Shown here piece by piece: positions 27,339-35,854 of a DNA stretch of 64,000 nucleotides. Position 1 is the first letter of the stretch. Every line of letters begins with the position of its first letter. The position numbers were made by a program, and so were the translations under genes. Under the pieces are notes generated by a model. The model was not told the DNA's origin and ran no database searches. It worked only from the letters and a program-made list of their open reading frames with translations. Origin of the DNA: Persicirhabdus sediminis (GTDB lineage: Bacteria > Verrucomicrobiota > Verrucomicrobiia > Verrucomicrobiales > Akkermansiaceae); assembly GCF_016595495.1 (NCBI RefSeq), contig NZ_JAENIM010000047.1, positions 192,851 to 256,850 on the forward strand, read 5' to 3'.

Positions 27339-28502
27339 ATGAATATGAAAAAGGCCATCGTCGCAATTTCCCTAGCTCTAACGTCACTATGCCTCAACGC
27401 CCAAGCCCAGCCAGCCAGCTCATTCAAGCCCGGAGAAATCTGGCCAGATAACAATGGCGTTCACATCAACGCCCACGGCGGCGGACTGCTCTATCATGAC
27501 GGCAGCTACTACTGGTACGGCGAACACAAAATCGCCGGCGTCGCAGGCAACAAAGCCGAAGTAGGCGTGCACGTCTATTCGTCTAACGACCTGTACAACT
27601 GGACCGACCGCGGCATCGCCCTCAAAGTAGAAGGCGACGACAGCGACATCGCCAAAGGATGTATCCTCGAGCGGCCAAAAGTCATCTACAACCCAAAGAC
27701 AAAAAAGTTTGTCATGTGGTTCCACCTCGAACTCAAAGGCAAAAAATACGACAGCGCTAGATCTGGTGTCGCCACCGCAGACACACCAGAAGGGCCATTC
27801 ACCTTCATCCGCAGCCAGCGCCATAACGCCGGACATTGGCCACAAAACGTCCAGCCAGAACAAAAAGACCCAGAGTCTATCAAACTCACCCTAGCAGAGA
27901 ATAACAAGTTCGGTGGCGGCCCGTCAAAAAAACACGCCAAGTTCAACATCCTCGGCTCACACTTCGAAGGTGGCCAAATGGCGCGCGACATGAACCTCTT
28001 TGTCGACGACGACGGCACCGCCTATCACATCTATTCATCTGAGCATAACAGCACACTACACATCTCCCAGCTCAGCGAGGATTTCCTCAGCCACACCGGC
28101 CACTACACACGCAACTTCCCATTCCGCTGGATGGAAGCACCAGCCGTATTCAAGCACGACGGCAAATACTACCTCATCGCCTCCGGCTGTACTGGCTGGA
28201 AACCTAACGCCGCTAGATCAGCCGTCGCCGATAACATCCTCGGACCGTGGACAGAACTCAAAAACCCATGCACCGGCACCAACCCTAGCAACAAGCTCGG
28301 AGCCGCCAAAACCTTCGGCGGACAAAGCACCTACGTGCTGCCCGTTCACGGCAAAAAAGACGCCTACATCGCCATGTTTGACCAATGGAATCCCAAAGAC
28401 GCCATCGACGGTCGCTACCTCTGGCTACCTATCAACTTCACCGCCGATGGCTTCGAAATCCCATGGATAAGCGAATGGGACCTCAGCCATTTCGATAAAT
28501 AA
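27339..28502 (+). CDS. Exported glycoside hydrolase, family 43-like
   Basis: A 387-residue protein starting at the ATG at 27339; an earlier in-frame start would lie inside the fabF terminator. Signal peptide MNMKKAIVAISLALTSLCLNAQAQ. The five-bladed beta-propeller signature of GH43-like proteins is suggested by GVHINAHGGGLLYHDGSYYWYGEHK, CILERPKVIYNPKTKKFVMWFH, FRWMEAPAVFKHDGKYYLIASGCTGW and GRYLWLPINFTADG. Likely acts on galactan, arabinan or xylan side chains outside the cytoplasm; exact specificity unknown. Confidence 0.85.
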   Translation: MNMKKAIVAISLALTSLCLNAQAQPASSFKPGEIWPDNNGVHINAHGGGLLYHDGSYYWYGEHKIAGVAGNKAEVGVHVYSSNDLYNWTDRGIALKVEGDDSDIAKGCILERPKVIYNPKTKKFVMWFHLELKGKKYDSARSGVATADTPEGPFTFIRSQRHNAGHWPQNVQPEQKDPESIKLTLAENNKFGGGPSKKHAKFNILGSHFEGGQMARDMNLFVDDDGTAYHIYSSEHNSTLHISQLSEDFLSHTGHYTRNFPFRWMEAPAVFKHDGKYYLIASGCTGWKPNAARSAVADNILGPWTELKNPCTGTNPSNKLGAAKTFGGQSTYVLPVHGKKDAYIAMFDQWNPKDAIDGRYLWLPINFTADGFEIPWISEWDLSHFDK

Positions 28503-28616
28503 TCCACCATCCTAGCAGCCAGCATCCTAGCGGGTCGGGCTCTCCCCCTAACGCTAGGATATTAAACTTTCAGCGCTCACCTCTACCTTCCAACACCTTT
28601 TTTCCTTCAATCCTCC

Positions 28617-28775
28617 ATCGTGCCGGTCTGAAAACTGAAAACTGAAAACTTCCAACTTCTTTCCTTCTCCCCTCCATCGTGCAGGTCTGAAAACTGAAAA
28701 CTTTCAACTTCTTTCCTTCTCCCCTCCATCGTGCTGGTCTGAAAACTGAACACTGAAAACTTCCCACTTCTTTCC
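28617..28775. repeat. 52-60-bp imperfect tandem repeat with gaaaact units
   Basis: Three successive units of the type tcgtgcnggtct-(gaaaact)n-tccaacttctttcct. They differ in the number of gaaaact heptamers, which explains the uneven lengths. The heptamer is the same as at 479-518. The array ends directly at the start of the thioesterase gene at 28780. Confidence 0.8.
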
Positions 28776-28779
28776 TTCC

Positions 28780-29148
28780 ATGCCCTCTCTAACAGTCACC
28801 CGCAAAGTCGCCTTCTCAGATACCGATGCCGCCGGCGTCGTCCACTTTAGCAAAATCCTCTGCTACGCCGAAGACGCCGAGCACGAACTGCTAGAATCAC
28901 TCGGTCTCGCCGTATTCCAGAACTGCGGCTGGCCACGTGTGCATATCGACTGCGACTACCGCGCCCCGCTCGTCTTTGGCGACATCGCCAGCATCGACAT
29001 CGAGCTGGCTGAAACTGGCAGAACCTCCGTCAGCTGGAAATTTTCTATCAAAAAGGGCGGCCAACTCATCGCCACCGGTACCAGCAAAAACGTCTACCTC
29101 GACGCCAAAGGCATCCCCCAGCCCATCCCCGCCGCGCTACTTAGTTAG
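28780..29148 (+). CDS. Acyl-CoA thioesterase, 4HBT hot-dog fold
   Basis: A 122-residue single hot-dog domain with the signature FSDTDAAGVVHFSKILCYAEDAEHELL (catalytic Asp near residue 15). It resembles 1,4-dihydroxy-2-naphthoyl-CoA hydrolases of menaquinone or phylloquinone synthesis as well as general YbgC thioesterases; sequence alone does not decide. Its upstream DNA is the gaaaact repeat, so any promoter is inside repeats. Confidence 0.85.
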   Translation: MPSLTVTRKVAFSDTDAAGVVHFSKILCYAEDAEHELLESLGLAVFQNCGWPRVHIDCDYRAPLVFGDIASIDIELAETGRTSVSWKFSIKKGGQLIATGTSKNVYLDAKGIPQPIPAALLS

Positions 29149-29175
29149 CTAGAATAACAGATTCTTTCAGTACCC

Positions 29176-29847
29176 ATGCGTACCTTAGTCATTGGCGACA
29201 TTCATGGTTGTCTAGCAGCTCTCAAAACTCTGTGGAGGCAAGTCGACCCTCAGCTGGACGATCGCCTTATTTTCCTCGGTGACTACATCGACCGCGGCCC
29301 CGACTCCAAGGGCGTTATCGACTTCCTCATCGAAGTCAAAAAGACCTATGCAAAAGCCATCTTCCTCATGGGCAACCATGAAGAAAAACTATGCCTAGCA
29401 ACTCACGGCGGCTCCGAGCTCGCCATCTGGCTGAGCAACTGGGGAGGCCAAGCCACGCTACAATCCTACACGACTGACAACCCTAACGACATCCCTGCAG
29501 CTCACTGGGAATTTCTGCGAGCCACCCGCCCGTACTACGAAACCTCCAGCCACATCTTTGTGCACGCAAATCTCTCGGCTAACATCCCTCTATCACTCCA
29601 GCTACCGTACACCCTGCTGCACAAAAAATTCGGTCAGCCCAAACCGCACATCTCTGGCAAAACCATGATCTGCGGCCACACCGCCATTGCCGATCACAAA
29701 CCTATCAACCTCGGCCACGCCATCTGCATCGATACCGACCCTGGCCGCGGCGGTTGGCTCACCTGCCTACACGTCGAAACCGGCCAATACTATCAGGCTA
29801 ACATGAACGGCGAATCTCGCGCTAGCCAGCTGGCACGACCTAGCTAG
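29176..29847 (+). CDS. PPP-family serine/threonine phosphatase (metallophosphoesterase)
   Basis: A 223-residue phosphatase with the three PPP metal motifs in order: GDIHG (7-11), GDYIDRGPDSKG (about 35-46) and GNHEEKL (about 67-73), then the later histidine in MICGHTAIADHKP. Small bacterial PPP enzymes (PrpA/lambda-type) remove phosphate from Ser/Thr and other substrates. It lies 27 bp after the thioesterase gene on the same strand. Confidence 0.92.
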   Translation: MRTLVIGDIHGCLAALKTLWRQVDPQLDDRLIFLGDYIDRGPDSKGVIDFLIEVKKTYAKAIFLMGNHEEKLCLATHGGSELAIWLSNWGGQATLQSYTTDNPNDIPAAHWEFLRATRPYYETSSHIFVHANLSANIPLSLQLPYTLLHKKFGQPKPHISGKTMICGHTAIADHKPINLGHAICIDTDPGRGGWLTCLHVETGQYYQANMNGESRASQLARPS

Positions 29848-29920
29848 AACAACTGTTATTTAATCTAATTATCATTGAACTCGTCTGCGCTACTCTGAGT
29901 TGCTAGCTTTGCATTTCCTT

Positions 29921-31192
29921 ATGGCTATCAAGATACGTCGCCCAGCACTGCAGTCATCTCCAGCTTTTTTATTTGGTTTGGCGCTGTTTGTCGGCGGCTC
30001 GGCATTGATCAGCTGGAAAATGTCGCCACCTGATAGAAGTAGTAAAAGGAATTCCAGCCAGCTAGAAAATTCTAGCAACAATGCGCGGGCGAGCAAAAGA
30101 GACCTCAGCGATCGTCTTGAGCCAGCTATGATAGATGTCGATGCCCGCTTGCTGTCTCTTTACCAAAGATACCCTAACCTACGGCCGTCACTCATCGAGG
30201 GACACCATCAATCTCTAGCAACCTACATGGAACTGATCACTCCAGCGGAAGCCGAGCGCATCAATGCTGCAGCCAAACCGATCAGAGAGATGATAGAAAA
30301 CAAAGCCGATTGGGATCCCGAGCTAGCTTGGCAGTTTTTAATCAACGAACATGACTTGATAGCGAAGCTCATCCACCTAGGCACCATCCCTGATACCGAT
30401 TACGAAAAATTTACTAACAAGCAAGCGATGACTGTTAACGAGTTGCTTTGTGTAGGCTTTGCCTGCCAGCTGAAATTAGGCCGACAAGAAGCAGCTGCTG
30501 TCATCCATCGCGCACTGAGAGCTAACAACCAGCACTTGGCCAATGGCAGCTTTTTCGCCCAACCCGTAGCGATTTTATCCAATCTATCACTCACAGCAAC
30601 CAGCCAGCATTTAATAGCTGACAAGCCCGAGCTAATTGAACAACTCACGATAGAATCACAACTGCAGCCAAAGCTCGTCACACAAATGGTCAACGAAACA
30701 TCCGCTGGCCTAACCATGTCCTACAGCATGATGAAAAAATCCGCTGATGGCACAGTTGGCCACTTCTACCCAGATGGGATAATGACCATTGACGAAACCG
30801 AAAAGTATTTCGCTGGCGTTAGGAGTGAGATCATCGATGGGCTCGAAAAACTCGAATCTACTCAAGATGACATGATTCACCCTGATCAGCTCGCCGAGAT
30901 CACCAAACAAGTCGTTAATCGCTATCCAGATGACGAGCGCACGCAGGCACTTATTTCTCACGCCACGAATTCGTTAGACATTTATACTCATTATTGGCAG
31001 GCCATTGAGGAGCAGAAGTATCAACTCACAGCAATGCAAATAGCCATCGCCACAGCTCGTGGAGAAAACTTCACTGGAGAACTGCCAGTGAACACCATAA
31101 CCGGTGAAGTTGCTATTTGGGATAAAGAAAATAACCAGCTCATCTATCACAATGGTGAAACCAAGCGGACAATAAAAATCCCCACGCCATAG
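29921..31192 (+). CDS. Membrane-anchored hypothetical protein
   Basis: A 423-residue protein from the ATG at 29921; a TTG seven codons earlier is possible. One N-terminal membrane helix (SPAFLFGLALFVGGSALISW) is followed by a Ser/Asn/Lys-rich linker and a mostly helical domain, predicted periplasmic. No motif recognised. It is followed by the 31.25-31.83 kb hairpin array. Confidence 0.65.
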   Translation: MAIKIRRPALQSSPAFLFGLALFVGGSALISWKMSPPDRSSKRNSSQLENSSNNARASKRDLSDRLEPAMIDVDARLLSLYQRYPNLRPSLIEGHHQSLATYMELITPAEAERINAAAKPIREMIENKADWDPELAWQFLINEHDLIAKLIHLGTIPDTDYEKFTNKQAMTVNELLCVGFACQLKLGRQEAAAVIHRALRANNQHLANGSFFAQPVAILSNLSLTATSQHLIADKPELIEQLTIESQLQPKLVTQMVNETSAGLTMSYSMMKKSADGTVGHFYPDGIMTIDETEKYFAGVRSEIIDGLEKLESTQDDMIHPDQLAEITKQVVNRYPDDERTQALISHATNSLDIYTHYWQAIEEQKYQLTAMQIAIATARGENFTGELPVNTITGEVAIWDKENNQLIYHNGETKRTIKIPTP

Positions 31193-31239
31193 CTGAGAGC
31201 CAGAGATAGCTGGCTCAAACTAGCAGATCGACCTCATTA

Positions 31240-31830
31240 AATAATAGCCACTCTCAAGTATCTGTATTATACAGATACTTTTTAAACCATCTAACTAAGC
31301 ATCTGCTCTATGCACTATGCTGGCATTCTCTGGATTCCAAAACTAGCCACGCTTAGGTACCTGTATTGCACAGATACTTACCAAACCATCTAACTAAGTA
31401 TAAGCATCTTCACTATGCAGACATTCTCTGGCTTTCAACACTAGTCGACCCAAGTACCTGTATTCCACAGCTACTTTTCAAACCTCCTGAGCGACCAAGC
31501 CTAAGAACCTGGATTGCACAGGTTCTCTCCAATTTCCAAAACTAACCACGACTAGATACCTGTATTGTACAGCTACTCACCAAACCATCTAACTAAGCAT
31601 AAGTAGCTGCACTATGCTGGCATTCTCTGGCTTCCAAAACTAGTCGACCCAAGTACCTGTACTATACAGCTAATTTTTAGACCTCCTGAGCGGCCCAGCC
31701 CAAGAATCTGTATTGCACAGGTTCTCTCCAATTCCCAAAACTAGCCACGCCTATGTACCTGTATTATACAGATACTTACCAAGCTATCTAACTAAGGTGT
31801 AAGTATCAGTCTTGCTCTGACATTCTCAAA
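31240..31830. repeat. 199-bp higher-order repeat of hairpins
   Basis: The phrase aacta(g/a)ccacg recurs at 31341, 31540 and 31739, exactly 199 bp apart. Inside each unit are three related hairpins built on acctgtattgcacaggt. The best is a perfect 11-bp stem AAGTATCTGTA/TACAGATACTT with a 3-base loop at 31256-31280; another has perfect 8-bp arms AGAACCTG/CAGGTTCT near 31504-31526. The phrases ccatctaactaag and actatgct(g)gcattctctgg also recur. No reading frame of note crosses it. The stretch 31831-31937 shows nothing further. Confidence 0.85.
31256..31284 (+). terminator. Possible terminator at start of the hairpin array
   Basis: The first hairpin of the array (11-bp perfect stem, 31256-31280) is followed by further Ts (31279-31283) and lies 64 bp after the stop of the 423-aa gene, as a Rho-independent terminator would. 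Confidence 0.5.
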
Positions 31831-31937
31831 TTTCCGCCACTGGCTGGAGATTTCCGATACGCGCACACCTAACAAAACAAAAAAATGATTAGCAGCGGCA
31901 AGGTCTTACAGGACGAGGTTATGGATGATTAACTTGC

Positions 31938-32408
31938 TCAGATTTCTTTACCGTCGATGTCTGTGATTTCCAGCTGCGGCTGGGTGGCTTGCAGTTTCTC
32001 GGCGATGGCGGGAAATTCTTTGGCGGGTACTTCGAAATAGATTTCATCGTCAGCCACAGTGGCGCAAAGCATGAGCGCGTCACCATTTTGACCAAATACG
32101 CTGACCGATTTCAGCTGGCTGATAGGTACTTTTTTTAGCTGGTCAGATTTGACTAACATCAAATTTCTAGTGATCAGATTGTCATCATCTAGCTGGACCT
32201 CGCTGAGATAGTTTTGAGATCTATCAGTGAGGCCGCGATAGGCGTAGGTAAATAACCAGCCGCACCAGATTAACATGATTGGATGAGCTAGAGAAATTGG
32301 CCACAGCGGCACGCTGAGTACGGCCCACAAGCCAGCCATGCCCATGAGTGAACAGATCACTGGCATGATGGCCGATTTTTCCTGCTTTTGTGAACTTCGA
32401 TAGATCAT
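31938..32408 (-). CDS. Membrane protein with PH-like C-terminal half
   Basis: A 156-residue protein with two membrane segments (about 14-30 and 38-55, IMPVICSLMGMAGLWAVL and PIMLIWCGWLFTYAYRG) and a soluble part of alternating hydrophobic strands (NYLSEVQLDDDNLITRNLMLVKSDQLKKVPISQLKSVSVF). That layout resembles bacterial PH-domain (DUF304-type) membrane proteins. The match is structural guesswork. Repeats lie on both sides. Confidence 0.65.
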   Translation of the reverse strand: MIYRSSQKQEKSAIMPVICSLMGMAGLWAVLSVPLWPISLAHPIMLIWCGWLFTYAYRGLTDRSQNYLSEVQLDDDNLITRNLMLVKSDQLKKVPISQLKSVSVFGQNGDALMLCATVADDEIYFEVPAKEFPAIAEKLQATQPQLEITDIDGKEI

Positions 32409-32557
32409 TAGAAAATAATCTCGCAGGTGGATTGGATAGATGGAAGAGAAAACCGTTGGATGGTGGATAGATAGGGGCTAATTCCGTAGATAGGGGGAAT
32501 TCCGGCTCTTCTATATCCACACGCATTCAGGGGCTAGTGGCTTGCGACGGTTTATAG

Positions 32558-33185
32558 CACACTTTCAGCGTGCGCCATTCTGGCTGACTCTCTCCCCATG
32601 GCTGAAGCCATGGGCTTTGTTCTGACGCGCTTTCAGCGCAGTTCAAATAGATCCACGTTCATGTGGAGTCTATCAACTGTGACGGTTTCTAGCACACTTT
32701 CAGCGTGCGATATTCTGGCTGACTCTCTCCCCATGGCTGAAGCCATGGGCTTTGTTCTGGTGCGCTTTCAGCGCAGTGTGGATAGATCCACGTTCATGCG
32801 AAGTCTAGCAACGGCGACGGTTTCTAGCACACTTTCAGCGTGCGATATTCTGGCTGACTCTCTCCCCATGGCTGAAGCCATGGGCTTTGTTCTGGTGCGC
32901 TTTCAGCGCAGTTCAGATAGATCCACGTTCATGCGGAGTCTAGCAACGGCGACGATTTCTAGCACACTTTCAGCGTGCGCCATTCTGGCTGACTCTCTCC
33001 CCATGGCTGAAGCTATGGGCTTCGTTCTGACGCGCTTTAAGCGCAGTGTGAATAGATCCACGTTCATGCGGAGTCTAGCAACTGTGACGGTTTCTAGCAC
33101 ACTTTCAGCGTGCGCCATTCTGGCTGACTCTCTCCCTATGGCTGAAGTTCTGACGCGCTTTCAGCGCAGTGTGAATGAATCCGCA
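32558..33185. repeat. 135-bp tandem repeat, five units
   Basis: Units start at about 32558, 32692, 32827, 32962 and 33097. Each contains GCAC(A)CTTTCAGCGTGC, CCCATGGCTGAAGCCATGGG, GCGCTTTCAGCGC and GTGGATAGATCCAC, all self-complementary around GAA/TTC, GA or AG centres. The period is a multiple of three and copies are well conserved, which keeps long open frames on both strands without evidence of coding. The bases 32409-32557 show no gene. Confidence 0.92.
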
Positions 33186-33231
33186 CGGGTAGACATGTAA
33201 ATGGCTGGTTCAGCTTCGACGGCCGATAGCT

Positions 33232-33602
33232 CAGAGCGGTGCTAAAGCACCAGCAGTCTAGAAGTCACAGCTGAAACCTCGTCTGATAGAATTTATCTAC
33301 CTTCAGGACGCAGTCCGAACCTTAGGGCGAAGCCCAACCTTAGGGCCCAGCCCGTCCCCCAGACCGGAGGCTGAACCTACAGAGCGGTGCTGAAGCACCG
33401 GCAGTCTAGAAGTCACAGCTGAAACCTCGTCTGATAGAATTTTTCTACCTTCAGGACGCAGTCCGAACCTTAGGGCGAAGTCCGAACCTTAGGGCGCAGC
33501 CCGTCCCCCAGACCGGAGGCTGAACCTACAGAGCGGTGCTGAAGCACCAGCAGTCTAGAAGTCACAGCTGAAACCTCGTCTGATAGAATTTTTCTACCCT
33601 CA
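33232..33602. repeat. ~148-bp tandem repeat, about 2.5 units
   Basis: Units start at cagagcggtgct at 33232, 33380 and 33529. Each carries GGTGCT-GA-AGCACC, then mini-hairpins GGAC-GCA-GTCC, GGGC-GAA-GCCC and GGGC-GCA-GCCC separated by cgaacctta. The last unit runs into the 19-bp array. Confidence 0.9.
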
Positions 33603-33849
33603 GGACGAAGTCCGAACCTTAGCGCGAAGTCCGAACCTTAGCGCGAAGTCCGAACCTTAGCGCGAAGCCCGAACCTTAGGACGAAGTCCGTACCTTAGCG
33701 CGAAGTCCGTACCTTAGCGCGAAGTCCGTACCTTAGGAGGAAGCCCGAACCTTAGCGCGAAGCCCGTACCTTAGGACGAAGCCCGCACCTTAGGGCGCAG
33801 CCCGCACCTTAGCCCGCAGGGCGTACTTGCAGGGCGCAGCCCGCACCTT
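33603..33849. repeat. 19-bp tandem repeat, 13 units
   Basis: Head-to-tail 19-mers of the type g(g/c)(a/g)cgaag(t/c)ccgaacctta. Variants swap the stem between GGAC/GTCC and GGGC/GCCC around a GAA or GCA centre, although several units (gcgcgaagtcc) break the stem. No spacers, so this is not CRISPR. The array ends next to the stop of the DsrE-like gene. Confidence 0.92.
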
Positions 33850-33857
33850 TTTACAGC

Positions 33858-34187
33858 TTAGAGGAAATCACATCGATAGGCATTCATGATGTGGCGAATG
33901 TCGTTGATGCAGGCGACGCGGCCGACATTGAGCTGTTTGGCGATGCCGTAGTATTCTAGGCAGGTGCCGCAGAAATACAGCTGGGCGCCGGCGGCTTCTA
34001 GCTGGACGAGCAGCGGCTGAATTCTGTCGTCGGTGAGCACTTGCACGCCGCGATTATAGAATGCGTAGACGATTTTGACGTCGTCATTTTCCAGTGAACT
34101 TTTCAGATATTTTTCCAGCAAGATGAGTGACAGCTCGGGCACGCCATCCCCCATTCCTAAACGCGATACAACAACAGCTCTTTCCAT
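33858..34187 (-). CDS. DsrE/DsrF-like (YedF C-terminal type) sulfur-handling protein
   Basis: A 109-residue DsrE-fold protein. The cysteines in YFCGTCLEYYG match those of YedF/DsrE-family proteins associated with persulfide or selenium chemistry, but the N-terminal TusA-like half of YedF is absent. Start MERAVVVSRLGMGDG. Its role here is not defined by neighbours: repeats follow it and a divergent kinase-like gene lies 257 bp upstream. Confidence 0.75.
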   Translation of the reverse strand: MERAVVVSRLGMGDGVPELSLILLEKYLKSSLENDDVKIVYAFYNRGVQVLTDDRIQPLLVQLEAAGAQLYFCGTCLEYYGIAKQLNVGRVACINDIRHIMNAYRCDFL

Positions 34188-34444
34188 TGCGGTAAAATAG
34201 ATTGGCGATGGCTGAGATCAACCACAGAGAAAGATCTTCTCACACTAACATGTAAACCTTTGTTCCAATTATTCTCTCAAGGCGGGTCCCGTTCTAACGA
34301 TCCAAACCAGCTATGGTAGAGAATTTTTACTTTTTAGCTGCGAAATCTGAGTTCTCTGCTTTGATATTTGTATGGTTCGCTTCAGCTAGCTGGGCGGGTC
34401 TAATTAATTAACTTCATCAACTGGCGGCTAAGCGCTAAACGATC

Positions 34445-34852
34445 ATGAGAAATCTCAAAGATGGAATTCGTTCACTGGTTCGCATTGACTACTATGGTCA
34501 CGTGCACAAATACTTTCGCGGCACGGATGCTGAGGCTCGCTTCGCTAACGAAGTGAAGATTCTAAAATTGCTAGAAGAGCGCGGCTGTGACTACGTGCCA
34601 AAGATGCTAGAAGCCCATGCTGATGAGCTGCATCTGGTAACGACTAACTGCGGCAGCCCAGCGCCAAAGATTTCTAAGAAGAAGAGCGACGGCATGTTTC
34701 AGGAGCTGGAGGACGTCTATGGTGTGCGCCACGATGATCCATTCGCGCGCAATATCACCTACTCAGAGCAGCTAGGCAGGTTTTGCATTATCGACTTTGA
34801 GCTGGCTACTGAGCTACCGATGCCTGAGCACCGAGCGACGCCAGAAGGCTAA
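34445..34852 (+). CDS. Minimal protein kinase-like protein
   Basis: Only 135 residues, but the landmarks of the kinase fold are present in order: a candidate ATP-anchoring Lys22 in VHKYFRG; the alpha-C Glu36 in RFANEVKILKLLEERG; a hinge-like ELHLVTTNCG; a catalytic loop H96-D-D98-P-F-A-R-N103 matching HxDxxxxN; and IIDFE (Asp117) in place of DFG. There is no recognisable glycine-rich loop and no C-terminal substrate lobe. It resembles RIO/Bud32-like or lipopolysaccharide-kinase-like small kinases. The PP2C gene begins 4 bp after its stop, so the pair is one transcript. Activity is inferred. Confidence 0.75.
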   Translation: MRNLKDGIRSLVRIDYYGHVHKYFRGTDAEARFANEVKILKLLEERGCDYVPKMLEAHADELHLVTTNCGSPAPKISKKKSDGMFQELEDVYGVRHDDPFARNITYSEQLGRFCIIDFELATELPMPEHRATPEG

Positions 34853-34855
34853 CGA

Positions 34856-35728
34856 ATGATTTCATCACCCATGTCTAATCCTTTTCTACCAGGAGCCCCG
34901 AAGGAATTTGATATGCTGCCCAAGCATACCTTTGAGTGGTCAGCCCGCTCCGTTTCCGGCAGCCGCAAAGAGATCAATGATGATTCGTGGATTGCCTTTG
35001 CCACTGGCGGCCAGCACGGCACAGTGATGCTGGCTACTGACGACGAGCGTACGATGGTCACGAGTGACCTGATCTACGCGGTGTCTGATGGTATGGGCGG
35101 CGGCAATGCTGGCAATGTGGCCTCGGCGCTGATTCTGGAATACCTCAGCGAGCACATCCCGGAGACGTTTCGAGCGGCGGCAGCTGGATTTTATCCAGAC
35201 TATCTAGCGCGGCTGGAAGATATCATTACCAAGATCCACCACGCCATTAACGAAAAGGGCGAGGCTGACGAAAACCGCAAAGGCATGGCTGCCACGCTGA
35301 CGCTGGCGTGGTTCACGCCGGATAACATGTATTTTGCCCACGTGGGAGACAGCCGACTGTATCGCTACCGTGACGGTGAGCTCCAGCAGCTCAGCCAGGA
35401 CCATACCTTTGTGTGGAAACAATTCCAGCGCGGCGAGATCAGCGAGCTGCAGTTCCGCAACCATCCACGGCGCTCAGCGCTGTATAATGTGATGGGCGGT
35501 GGCCATTTTTCCACCACCCCGCAGGTGGATGTGGTGGACTACAAACCTGGCGATAGATTCATGCTCTGCAGCGATGGTATCGTCGACGGATTGGGACAAA
35601 AAAGCATCGCTGGGGAATTTTCAGAAAACCTAGACTCGACAAGCTCACTGGCAGACGCTTGCATCTCACGTGCTATTGAGAATGATGGCACGGACGATAC
35701 GACATTGATAACAATCTGCGTAAAATAA
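34856..35728 (+). CDS. PP2C-family serine/threonine phosphatase
   Basis: A 290-residue metal-dependent phosphatase. PP2C motifs in order: SRKEINDDSW (about 36-45), YAVSDGMGGGNAGNVAS (about 78-94), ATLTLAWF, FAHVGDSRLYRYRDGELQQLSQDHT (about 161-185), MLCSDGIVDGL and NDGTDDTTLITI. All metal-binding aspartates appear present. It follows the mini-kinase by 4 bp, so the two probably form a kinase/phosphatase switch. A sigma-54 promoter for glnII starts 22 bp after its stop. Confidence 0.92.
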   Translation: MISSPMSNPFLPGAPKEFDMLPKHTFEWSARSVSGSRKEINDDSWIAFATGGQHGTVMLATDDERTMVTSDLIYAVSDGMGGGNAGNVASALILEYLSEHIPETFRAAAAGFYPDYLARLEDIITKIHHAINEKGEADENRKGMAATLTLAWFTPDNMYFAHVGDSRLYRYRDGELQQLSQDHTFVWKQFQRGEISELQFRNHPRRSALYNVMGGGHFSTTPQVDVVDYKPGDRFMLCSDGIVDGLGQKSIAGEFSENLDSTSSLADACISRAIENDGTDDTTLITICVK

Positions 35729-35749
35729 ATTGTCACACTAAGACAAAAG

Positions 35750-35766
35750 TTGGCACGCTAATTGCT
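35750..35766 (+). promoter_or_regulatory. Sigma-54 (RpoN) promoter of glnII
   Basis: TTGGCACGCTAATTGCT matches the -24/-12 consensus YTGGCACG-N4-TTGCW at every fixed position, with the GG and GC dinucleotides exactly 12 bases apart. It lies 89 bp upstream of the glnII ATG on the correct strand, with no gene between. Nitrogen control of glutamine synthetase by RpoN and an NtrC-type activator is well established in other bacteria; the activator gene is not in this window. Confidence 0.88.
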
Positions 35767-35854
35767 GGATTTCGCATCATCTAAAGCTACCGATGTAGCT
35801 TGCATCAATGGCCCTACCAGCCATCACAACACTATTATCAACAAATAAGAGACC

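Noticed and set aside
32598-33200. 200-residue open frame with a repeating 45-residue unit
   Set aside because: It lies wholly in the 135-bp palindromic array, whose period happens to be divisible by three. Open frames occur on both strands and nothing resembles a signal, start context or known fold.
33603-33849. CRISPR array
   Set aside because: 19-bp units are head to tail with no unique spacers and no cas genes nearby.
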